10,403 nucleotides of DNA from NCBI GenBank assembly GCA_046757585.1, contig JBHHYR010000134.1, positions 1 to 10,403 on the forward strand. Reading direction: 5' to 3'. This DNA comes from JBHHYR01 sp046757585 (GTDB taxonomy: Bacteria > Desulfobacterota > Binatia > HRBIN30). The notes under the pieces were generated by a model that saw only the letters and a program-made list of their open reading frames with translations, had not been told where the DNA came from and searched no databases. A program made the translations under genes and the position numbers. Positions 1 through 5,935 of the stretch are shown here, piece by piece (the first letter of the stretch is position 1; each line of letters opens with the position of its first letter).

Positions 1-828
1 GCCTGGGCCGGCCAGGTCGAGGATGCAACTGAGAGCGGTGTGGTAGTGCTCGGGGCTGCCGATGAACGCCAGGGTCTCGGCGCTGCCGTGCGGGAGGCGG
101 TCCCGGAGCTACCGCTGTTCTTTGAGCCCACCGTCCTGCGGAACCTTACTGACCGCGCCCCGGTTGCCACGCCCGTGGCGCTGTCCGGGAGTGTCTACGC
201 CCCCCACATCTACACGGGCGTCTTCCAAGGCAACTGGCGCCTAGGGGATCGGGAGCGGATCGCCGCCAGTGTGCGCGCCGCAAGCGATGAGGCTACAGCC
301 AACAGCGCCGCCCTGCTCATCGGCGAATTCGGCAACGACCCAAACACCGAAATCGGGCGCGCGTGGATCGACACCGCCCTGCAGGTGTTCGACGAGCTCC
401 GGGTGGGATGGGTGTTGTGGCTATACGAGGAGTGGTCACAGGGACGGTGGGGCCTGTACGATACCATCGACGCGCCCGGCGGCCTGCGACGTGGCCAGCT
501 GCGGCGCGATCTGGCCAGCATCCTGGCGCGACCTTATCCCGCGGCCATCGCCGGCCGGCTGCGGGCCTTCTCTTACGAGCGGGCCTCCCGGCGGCTGACC
601 GTTCAGCTCGAACCCGCTGGCGACCGGCAGCAGATCAGCGTGCCCGGGCTCGTCTACCCCAACGGCGTTCGGGTGTGGTGCGGTGACCGAAGCGTTCCCG
701 CCGTGACGGCCGGCGGGCGGGTGCAAATCCGCTGTGCCGATCCCGTCATCACGGTCGAGCCCGCCGGGGGAGGCGGGGGAGGGCCGGCGCGTCGCGTAGT
801 AGCACATGGAGGCCGCCAAGCGCCGTGA
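1..828 (+). CDS. GH5 endoglycoceramidase-like glycoside hydrolase, C-terminal part (5' end outside window)
   Basis: The frame is open from the first base, so the gene begins upstream; about 275 codons are visible. The segment reads as the second half of a GH5 (alpha/beta)8 barrel: FFEPTVLRN at codons 48-56, an H-x-Y pair (PHIY, His at nt 205-207) as in GH5 active sites, and GEFG with the presumed nucleophile Glu at nt 325-327. A Trp-rich strand (VLWLYEEW, nt 409-432) follows at the end of the barrel. The acid/base Asn-Glu-Pro motif must lie outside the window. From about nt 560 a beta-sandwich-like region (FSYE...LTVQL...) resembles the C-terminal domain of endoglycoceramidase-type GH5 enzymes. 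The protein ends in a six-glycine run and a basic tail. Hydrolysis of a beta-glycoside, possibly a glycolipid, is inferred from the family; the substrate cannot be read from sequence. A signal peptide cannot be assessed. Confidence 0.8.
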   Translation, partial: AWAGQVEDATESGVVVLGAADERQGLGAAVREAVPELPLFFEPTVLRNLTDRAPVATPVALSGSVYAPHIYTGVFQGNWRLGDRERIAASVRAASDEATANSAALLIGEFGNDPNTEIGRAWIDTALQVFDELRVGWVLWLYEEWSQGRWGLYDTIDAPGGLRRGQLRRDLASILARPYPAAIAGRLRAFSYERASRRLTVQLEPAGDRQQISVPGLVYPNGVRVWCGDRSVPAVTAGGRVQIRCADPVITVEPAGGGGGGPARRVVAHGGRQAP

Positions 829-885
829 TCGTGCGACACCACGCCGCCGCACGCCCGACGCCAGCCCAGACTGGGGGAGTGGACG

Positions 886-1638
886 ATGAGCGCGAAAATC
901 GTAGGGCTGGTCCGACCGGCCGAGCCCAGCCTGGACCGGGCACTCGACGAGTTCCTCGAAGAGCAGCGCGCCAGGCTTACCCCCAAGACGTTCGCGAAGT
1001 ACGAGGACGTGCTCGATCTTTTGCGCAGTCACCTGAACCGCTACGCCTACGAGGGCCTGTCGAAAGCGGAAGCGGCTCTCTTCGACCGGCACTTCGACGC
1101 GGAAGGAAAGGAGCACCGTGAGTTCTGTCAGCTCTTCGGCCCAGAGAAGATCGTCGAGAACCTGGGGAGCTTCCTCGGTTACTTCATGGTCCGCAAGGTC
1201 ATGGCCGGGCAGGACCTCAAGCGGGCGGCGGGCACCGTGACGAAGAAGCTCTCGAAGTGGCTCGCTCGGAAGGGTTACGTTTCGGGGGAGGCCAGCTGGG
1301 AGGCGGCCAACAGGGGCGCTGCAGCGGCCCGGGCCCTGCCCAGGGCCGAGCGGGCCGCGCAGATCCTGCGGGATGCCGCCGATCAGCTCGGGATCGACCC
1401 GGCTGACCTGGCCGACGAGGACTACATTGAATTCGACCATTTCACGGTCGCCAGGGTGGAGCCGGGACGGCTCTGGCTCGAGGTCTGGGAGGGCGGAAAG
1501 AGACGCCCTTGTGGTCCGATCCCGATCCCGAGGTCTGCGACGGGGCTACTTCGAGAGGGCTGGGACGTGAGCTGCTCCCTGAGCCGCGTCCGCGGCGTCT
1601 GGCGCATCGTCGAGGTGGCAAACGTGTATCCGGAGTGA
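886..1638 (+). CDS. Uncharacterised 250-residue protein: integrase-like helical N-terminus plus beta-rich C-terminus
   Basis: I cannot name this protein. The ATG at 886 has a GGGGGAG ribosome site six bases upstream and starts 57 bases after the GH5 stop. Residues ~15-130 look all-helical. The pattern of a short N-terminal helix, EEQRARLTPKTFAKYEDVL (22-40), an invariant-looking FGPEKIVENLGSFLGYFM block (84-101) and VTKKLSKWLARKGYV (118-132) recalls the SAM-like core-binding domain of tyrosine recombinases. No catalytic domain follows: no R...HxxR...Y is present. Residues ~135-170 are an Ala-rich helix. Residues 178-250 are beta-rich (FTVARVEPGRLWLEVWEGG, then WDVSCSLSRVRGVWRIVEV) and could be a small barrel. 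No signal peptide or membrane segment is seen, so it is probably cytosolic. A DNA- or RNA-binding role would be inference only. Codon use looks like that of its neighbours. Confidence 0.85.
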   Translation: MSAKIVGLVRPAEPSLDRALDEFLEEQRARLTPKTFAKYEDVLDLLRSHLNRYAYEGLSKAEAALFDRHFDAEGKEHREFCQLFGPEKIVENLGSFLGYFMVRKVMAGQDLKRAAGTVTKKLSKWLARKGYVSGEASWEAANRGAAAARALPRAERAAQILRDAADQLGIDPADLADEDYIEFDHFTVARVEPGRLWLEVWEGGKRRPCGPIPIPRSATGLLREGWDVSCSLSRVRGVWRIVEVANVYPE

Positions 1639-1757
1639 CACGGGAGGAGGGCTGAGAGACGGACGCGAAGACCGGGAGGCTGTGGCAGGTCTCGCACGAG
1701 ACGGCGGGCCAGTGGAGCAGACCGATTGCGGAAGCGACAACGTTGTAGAGAGCAGAG

Positions 1758-1869
1758 GTGAGCGTCAAGCGTGGTCGCAGGCGGGACGGCATCCAGCGCG
1801 CACTCGACGAGATGGCCCGGAAGATCGTCGAGCGCGTCGATCCGGGGCGGATCATCCTCGTCGGCTCGG
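1758..1869 (+). pseudogene. Truncated MNT-type nucleotidyltransferase, N-terminal remnant
   Basis: From the GTG at 1758 the frame reads a basic leader, then ALDEMARKIVERVDPGRIIL followed by VGS. This is the classic opening of a minimal nucleotidyltransferase (MNT / Pol-beta-like, often 'IVERFDPERIILFGS'), up to the GS of the GSx(9-10)DxD signature. The expected continuation (R/W-A-R-G...D-x-D) is absent. After the GS the frame continues to 2042 only as antisense of the convergent methyltransferase gene, whose stop codon is at 1877-1879. Family-like sequence therefore stops within about ten bases of the neighbour's 3' end, which suggests a deletion or recombination joint. Without the Asp pair the product could not bind metal and would be inactive. 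MNT genes are commonly partnered with HEPN genes as toxin-antitoxin pairs; no HEPN partner is visible here. Confidence 0.6.
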
Positions 1870-1876
1870 GTACTTG

Positions 1877-3157
1877 TCACATGTCAGGCCGCGGGGTCGA
1901 GCCAAGCCACGCGGCGATCTGCTGGGCTGGCGGGGGGCTCAGCGGAATCGGCAGCATGCGCTGCGGCGCGGCGGTCACCTCGAGGCCCGGCCGGCCGCTG
2001 CGCTGGGCGACGATGAGCAGCAGCACGACTGTGCTGACGTGATGCTGGCGCAGGTAGCGCACCCATCGTCTCACCTCCGCCGCGTAAGCCGCCAGGCCCC
2101 GGTCAAGCGCAAACAGTGACTGCGCGGCTGCGAGGTCGATCGCGGTCCCGGTTTCCAGGACCAAGACGAGCGCACGTCCCGGGAAGTGACGGAACCAGCG
2201 GCGGGCGGCTACACTTGCATCCTCGCCTGCCCGGAGGGCCAGATGGGAAATTGCGCAGGCCAGCCCGCCGGCGCGCAAATGCCGGGCTAAGCCGGCGAGC
2301 ACGCGGCGCAAGATACGATCGCCCCGTAGCCCACCGGGGTGATACGAAGGGGCCCTCGTGTACGGCGACGCAACGAACGGAGGGTTGGCAATGACCAGAT
2401 CGAATTGCTCTCGGCGAAGCGGCGCGTACAGATCCCCAACGCAGGCCTCGAAGTTGCCGGCACGGTTCAGGCGGGCGTTCAGACGGGCCACCGCCACCGC
2501 CCGGGGATTGATATCCACCGCTACGACCCGCTCCGCGTCGCCCGCGAGCTGTAGTCCCTGAACGCCAGAACCAGCGCACAGGTCCAGGACGTGTCGGGCA
2601 GGGAACGCGGGGATCGCATCCCGGAGGATCAACGAGTCGCTGCTCGGAGGATACACTGGATCGCCAGCCGGCAAGCGCAGAGCCCGACGCTCGGCGCGGT
2701 GAAAGCGCCGATCACTAATGAAATACTGGCACCCAACCGGATCGATGCGCACACGGGCTCGGACCGCGTCACCGCGCCGCTGCAGCAAGCCGGTGGCAAC
2801 GAGGTCGTCGCAACAGCGGCACGACAGCACGGTGACGACGTCGCGATACGTTTCGGTATCCTCCAGGAAGAACAAGCGGATCGCGGTCGCTGTGGCCGAG
2901 CGCTCATCGCCGAGGCGCTCGAGCGCCGGGGCCCGATTGAGGAGTCCGACGTCGTCCGGGAACGTGATGTGGAGGAGACGCCGCAGTCCTTCCGGCGTAT
3001 AGCCCACCTCACGCAAGCGGCCCGCGAGAAAAGACAGGTCACGTGCTCGCGCCGGCTGTGTCCGCCGGCGCGCACCCGAGCGGACCGGCCCGCCTGCCCT
3101 TCCCGCCTGCTTTGCCGGCATGTGACCAGCTGCGGCTGACGCGCGTCGTGCCACCAC
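1877..3157 (-). CDS. Class I SAM-dependent methyltransferase with NPPF motif (HemK/PrmC- or RlmG-like)
   Basis: A 426-residue protein. The basic N-terminus (1-40) is followed by a helical/winged-helix-like region (41-160), a segment with Cys113, Cys115 and Cys116, and then a Rossmann methyltransferase core. Motif I is DLCAGSGVQGLQL (192-204), the acidic strand-2 end is VVAVDINPRA (211-220), and motif IV is FDLVIANPPF (252-261). An N/D-PP-Y/F motif IV marks enzymes that methylate planar nitrogens, for example glutamine N5 of release factors or N6/N2 of nucleobases. The overall layout resembles N5-glutamine/rRNA methyltransferases with an extra N-terminal domain. The true target is unknown. The GTG at 3157 is preceded by AGGGG and lies 9 bases after the glycosylase stop, so the two are probably co-transcribed; the ATG at 3121 (residue 13) is an alternative start. 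The Pro-rich C-terminus abuts the broken nucleotidyltransferase gene and may itself have been altered there. Confidence 0.85.
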   Translation of the reverse strand: MVARRASAAAGHMPAKQAGRAGGPVRSGARRRTQPARARDLSFLAGRLREVGYTPEGLRRLLHITFPDDVGLLNRAPALERLGDERSATATAIRLFFLEDTETYRDVVTVLSCRCCDDLVATGLLQRRGDAVRARVRIDPVGCQYFISDRRFHRAERRALRLPAGDPVYPPSSDSLILRDAIPAFPARHVLDLCAGSGVQGLQLAGDAERVVAVDINPRAVAVARLNARLNRAGNFEACVGDLYAPLRREQFDLVIANPPFVASPYTRAPSYHPGGLRGDRILRRVLAGLARHLRAGGLACAISHLALRAGEDASVAARRWFRHFPGRALVLVLETGTAIDLAAAQSLFALDRGLAAYAAEVRRWVRYLRQHHVSTVVLLLIVAQRSGRPGLEVTAAPQRMLPIPLSPPPAQQIAAWLGSTPRPDM

Positions 3158-3166
3158 CGCCCCTGT

Positions 3167-3913
3167 TCACCCCTGCAGGAATCGCCGCGCGCTGGCGAAG
3201 ACCTGATCGAACATCGCGTGCGTCAGCATGCCCGTTTGCGTGTTTCTCTGACTTGGGTGGTAGGAGCTGATCAACGTCACGTCCGACAGTCGGTAGACCC
3301 GCCCATGGCCGAATTGCGGGCGGGGCCGAGGGACGGGTTGTCCGATGCTGCTCCGTACCGCCCAGAACGCGTCGAACGCAACCCGCCCCAACGCGACGAC
3401 GACCTGCGCGTGCCGTAGGAGCTGCAGTTCGCGTATCAAGAACGGCCGGCAGTTGGTGAGCTCGGTTGTGGTCGGTTTGTTGTCCGGTGGGGCACAGCGT
3501 GCAGCCGCCGTCACATATGCATCCGCCAGACGCAGGCCATCGTCCCGCTGCGTTGATGTCGGCTGATTGGCGAAGCCGAACCGATACATCGTCTCGTAGA
3601 GCCAGTCGCCACTGCGGTCGCCAGTGAAGACGCGACCCGTTCGGTTACCGCCGTGCGCCGCCGGTGCCAGGCCGATCACCACGAGCCGCGCGGCAGCGTC
3701 GCCGAAGCCAGGTAACGGCCGGCCCCAGTACTCCCAGTCACGGAACGCCCGGCGTTTCTCCCGCGCCACGCTCGTCCGATGTTCGACGAGACGAGGGCAG
3801 CGCTGACAGGCTACGATCTCGGTGCACAACGCCTGCAAGGCCGGCGAGGATCTCGGTGTTCCCGCGCGCTGCACGGACCGAGCGCCTGGCACAGCCGGTG
3901 CGCGCGTAGACAC
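3167..3913 (-). CDS. Uracil-DNA glycosylase, family 5 (UDGb type), [4Fe-4S]
   Basis: A 248-residue base-excision-repair enzyme that removes uracil, and in this family also other deaminated bases, from DNA. Motif A is GLAPAAHGGNRTGR (81-94) followed by VFTGDRSG. This is the family 5 form, which lacks the Asp/Asn catalytic residue of family 1 and 4 enzymes. Cluster ligands are likely Cys36 and Cys39 (CQRC), Cys140 (RCAPPDNKP) and Cys155 (NC). Motif B is SYHPSQRNTQTGMLT (217-231). The frame opens at a GTG (3911-3913) because in-frame stops lie just upstream; no clear ribosome site precedes it, and GTG codons at residue 8 or 14 could be the true start without touching the fold. It lies just upstream of the methyltransferase gene on the same strand. 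The product is probably cytosolic or nucleoid-associated. Confidence 0.92.
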   Translation of the reverse strand: MSTRAPAVPGARSVQRAGTPRSSPALQALCTEIVACQRCPRLVEHRTSVAREKRRAFRDWEYWGRPLPGFGDAAARLVVIGLAPAAHGGNRTGRVFTGDRSGDWLYETMYRFGFANQPTSTQRDDGLRLADAYVTAAARCAPPDNKPTTTELTNCRPFLIRELQLLRHAQVVVALGRVAFDAFWAVRSSIGQPVPRPRPQFGHGRVYRLSDVTLISSYHPSQRNTQTGMLTHAMFDQVFASARRFLQG

Positions 3914-3927
3914 GGGACTGCAAACCG

Positions 3928-4092
3928 TTAGAGAGTGTAACGACGCACCACCCAGTCTGGATCGGCCTCACGCAACCATTCATCGCGATGGTGCAGCAAG
4001 GCAACGATCCGACTCGGCGCCTCAGGCCTCAGTGGGTCGTCACGGCACCGGCCGGCCTCGTTCCCATCACTTGGCTGATCGCCTCGTAGCAC
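3928..4092 (-). CDS. Possible small ORF (up to 54 aa), unknown
   Basis: In the gap between the 86-residue gene and the glycosylase gene, one minus-strand frame ends in a segment that looks coding: PSRIVALLHHRDEWLREADP followed by DWVVRRYTL and a TAA at 3928-3930. The only upstream start I can find is a GTG at 4090-4092, which overlaps the end of the 4029-4289 gene by 64 bases in a different frame; a TTG inside the segment would give only about 20 residues. It could be a real small gene using an unusual start, a frameshifted gene tail, or chance. No family is recognised and no ribosome site stands out. Confidence 0.25.
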   Translation of the reverse strand: MLRGDQPSDGNEAGRCRDDPLRPEAPSRIVALLHHRDEWLREADPDWVVRRYTL

Positions 4093-4289
4093 GGGGTCAG
4101 GGCGTTATCGAGGATCTCCGTCAGCAGATGTTCGACATCGGCCAGGTCATCGACGGATAGCGCGCTCAGGTCCTGATGCATACCATGCAGAGCCCAGATC
4201 GCCGTGCGCAGGCGGCTGCGCGCGTCGTCCAGGACGTGAACGGCTTCGACAGCATCCAGAGGGGCGGGCTCGTTGTGTTCGTCGGGCAT
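4029..4289 (-). CDS. Small helical protein of unknown function (86 aa)
   Basis: The frame is open further upstream to 4400, but the ATG at 4287-4289 is chosen because a clean AAGGAG lies six bases before it; the upstream part is Arg/Gly/Pro-rich and does not look coding. The 86-residue product is acidic and almost all helix by composition: LDAVEAVHVLDDARSRL (11-27), TAIWALHGMH (29-38), VDDLADVEHLLTEILDNAL (46-64), then CYEAISQVM. A His-rich or metal-binding role is not indicated. There is no signal peptide or membrane segment. It lies between an exported small protein gene (140 bases upstream) and the uracil-DNA glycosylase gene (115 bases downstream), all on the same strand. I do not recognise a family. 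Confidence 0.7.
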   Translation of the reverse strand: MPDEHNEPAPLDAVEAVHVLDDARSRLRTAIWALHGMHQDLSALSVDDLADVEHLLTEILDNALTPCYEAISQVMGTRPAGAVTTH

Positions 4290-4295
4290 TGCTCT

Positions 4296-4301
4296 CTCCT
4301 T
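4296..4301 (-). promoter_or_regulatory. Ribosome binding site AAGGAG fixing the start at 4289
   Basis: On the minus strand AAGGAG is followed by six bases and the ATG at 4289. It is one of the strongest Shine-Dalgarno matches in the window and rules out the longer reading of this gene. Confidence 0.75.
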
Positions 4302-4433
4302 TTCACGGGGAGACCCGTACTTATGAGTGTGCCCACGGCACCCCCGAAGTGCAAGGGCTGGTGACCGGGGCGCGTCGCATCGCCTTGGGCCTCTGCCCAC
4401 GCAGGCCGTGCGCGCCGCAGCCGCGCCCCGGCG

Positions 4434-4829
4434 CTACTTCCCTTCAGCAGACCGGTCGTGTCCCGGCCCAGCAGTCGCCGCTCGCCCGGGGGAAACGACC
4501 GAGTGGGCGAAGACGGAGTGTTCTCTGGCGTGATTCAGCAGAGCTTGACGTACCCGGTCGACCAAGCGCGGCTTGCCCTGAATACGCCGCTCGAGGCGGC
4601 GGAAGTCCTCGAGCGACATCTGAGACGGTTTGACCGCGTTGTCGATCGTGAGATCGTGGTCCTCCTGCATCGCGGCATAAACCTTGATGTACAGCTGCAG
4701 ATCGGATTCGCTGACGGGCGGCGGCTCTTCCTGGCTCGCCTCCTTGGTCTGAGAATGGACGACGGCCGCCAGTACACCAAACGTCCCAAGCGCAAGGAGA
4801 AGCAGCAGCAGTTGCAATCGTCTTGTCAT
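4434..4829 (-). CDS. Exported or membrane-anchored small protein, unknown function (131 aa)
   Basis: The protein starts MTRR and a hydrophobic stretch of Leu/Ala/Gly/Val (residues 5-24) ending AVVHSQ, which is either a signal peptide or a single N-terminal anchor; the rest would be periplasmic. The mature part has an acidic Pro-containing linker (29-40) and a compact helical domain: DLQLYIKVYAAMQEDHDLTI (43-62), MSLEDFRRLERRIQ (71-84), VDRVRQALLNHA (90-101). The tail (105-131) is low in structure and ends Ala/Gly/His-rich. It resembles small exported helical proteins seen in environmental Gram-negatives, but I recognise no defined family. No ribosome site is obvious upstream. Its start is divergent from nth across a 301-base spacer, so a promoter for it probably lies there. 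Confidence 0.7.
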   Translation of the reverse strand: MTRRLQLLLLLLALGTFGVLAAVVHSQTKEASQEEPPPVSESDLQLYIKVYAAMQEDHDLTIDNAVKPSQMSLEDFRRLERRIQGKPRLVDRVRQALLNHAREHSVFAHSVVSPGRAATAGPGHDRSAEGK

Positions 4830-5130
4830 GGCGTTGCGCGGGCCGTGGGTTCAGCGCTGCCCGCAGGTGCCTCGTGGTCCAGGCGGAAACGTCGCAACGG
4901 CAGCGAAGGCAGCACGCATCGAGGCGATCCTGACCGCGCGTCGCGTCCCTGTCAAGCGCCGGGCTCGTTTCCGCCCCCACCCTAACTGCAGGCACGCTGG
5001 CGCCAGAAAGACGCCAGGCGGCGGCAGCATTGCCAGCTGCCGGCTACTCTTGTACATGTCAACTCGGGTTTTCACGCGGGCCACGTGCTGCCGGCAGGCG
5101 GGCCGGCGCCAGACGACAGCGGAGATCCCG
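4830..5130. other. Divergent intergenic spacer without a recognisable gene
   Basis: These 301 bases separate the start codons of the 131-residue exported protein (-) and nth (+). The nth frame happens to stay open through it, but the reading is Arg/Pro/Cys-rich with no domain. A perfect TTGACA exists on the minus strand (5057-5062), but no good -10 box lies 16-18 bases downstream. Promoters for both genes should be here, but I cannot place them. No tRNA, repeat array or strong hairpin is seen. Confidence 0.5.
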
Positions 5131-5841
5131 ATGAAGCAGGCAAGCGGAGACAGGCGGCGGGTCACTGAGATCATTACCCGTTTGAGGCGCGCACATCCGG
5201 ACGCGAGACTCGCGCTCAATTTCTCATCACCGTTGGAATTGCTGATCGCGTTGATTCTCGCCGCGCAGTGTACCGACGAAAAAGTGAATCAGGTCACTGG
5301 CTCCCTGCTGTTCAAGAAATACCGTACCTTGGCGGATTACGCGCGCGCACCCGGCGCGGAGCTGGAAGCAGACATTCGGCCGACCGGCTTCTATCGTAGC
5401 AAGGCCAGATCAATCCAACGTTGCTGCCAGGACCTCATGGAGCGCTTCGACGGGAGGGTACCACGCACCGTCGCGGACCTGACATCGCTGCCGGGAGTTG
5501 GTCGCAAGACTGCCAACATTCTGCTCGGCAACGCCTTCGGCCAGCCGGCGCTTGGTGTCGACACACACGTCATGCGGCTGTCCCAGCGCCTCGGGCTCAC
5601 CACCCAGGCGCATCCCGACAAGATCGAGGCCGACCTCACCGCCGTGGTGCCAAAAAAGGAGTGGACTCGGTTCTGCCATTTGCTTCAGTTTCACGGGCGT
5701 CGCGTCTGCGTTGCACGCAAGCCGAAGTGTTCCGACTGCGTCGTGCGCGACCTGTGTCCGTACCCCGACAAAACGAAACCGTCCGCGCCGCGAGCGCCGC
5801 GCCCTGCCTTCGGCCGGACACCTCGGCGCGCGTTGAAGTAG
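5131..5841 (+). CDS. nth: Endonuclease III (DNA glycosylase/AP lyase)
   Basis: A bifunctional base-excision-repair enzyme that excises oxidised pyrimidines and nicks the strand at abasic sites. The start is the ATG at 5131, with GGAG seven bases upstream; the frame stays open to 4828 but the extra 101 codons are not family sequence. Over 236 residues the hallmarks are AAQCTDEKVNQ (44-54), the helix-hairpin-helix LPGVGRKTANILL (120-132) with the presumed catalytic Lys126, GVDTHVMRL (142-150) with the presumed catalytic Asp144, and a C-terminal [4Fe-4S] loop with C-x6-C-x2-C-x5-C at Cys193, 200, 203 and 209. A Pro/Arg/Lys-rich tail of about 25 residues extends past the cluster, longer than in the E. 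coli enzyme (211 residues). The gene is followed after 94 bases by the AMIN lipoprotein gene. Confidence 0.96.
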   Translation: MKQASGDRRRVTEIITRLRRAHPDARLALNFSSPLELLIALILAAQCTDEKVNQVTGSLLFKKYRTLADYARAPGAELEADIRPTGFYRSKARSIQRCCQDLMERFDGRVPRTVADLTSLPGVGRKTANILLGNAFGQPALGVDTHVMRLSQRLGLTTQAHPDKIEADLTAVVPKKEWTRFCHLLQFHGRRVCVARKPKCSDCVVRDLCPYPDKTKPSAPRAPRPAFGRTPRRALK

Positions 5842-5935
5842 GGGAGGCGGACGCGGGGTACTTTCGAGCCGCGGCTGGCTGCCGCTGCCCCGCTTGCTCG
5901 CTCAGACCGTATCGGCTATCTGCAAACTGACGACG

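Noticed and set aside
436..1440. 334-codon minus-strand ORF across the GH5 and 250-residue genes
   Set aside because: It lies antisense to two well-supported genes, shows no domain, and is Pro/Arg/Leu-rich as expected for the complementary frame of high-GC coding DNA.
1870..2042. Continuation of the nucleotidyltransferase frame
   Set aside because: Past the GS motif the translation is purely the antisense of the methyltransferase gene and contains no DxD or other family motif.
3738..4004. 88-codon minus-strand ORF overlapping the glycosylase start
   Set aside because: It is mostly the wrong frame of the glycosylase N-terminus, Cys/Arg-rich, and lacks any domain signal.
4290..4400. Longer N-terminus for the 86-residue protein
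   Set aside because: The internal ATG at 4289 has a near-perfect AAGGAG; the upstream stretch is low-complexity and lacks one.
5057..5062. Perfect minus-strand TTGACA as a promoter for the 131-residue exported protein
   Set aside because: No acceptable -10 box occurs 15-19 bases downstream; a single hexamer is expected by chance at this frequency.
4828..5130. In-frame upstream extension of nth by 101 codons
   Set aside because: The extension has Arg/Pro/Cys-rich content without family similarity; the ATG at 5131 has a ribosome site and matches the normal Nth N-terminus.
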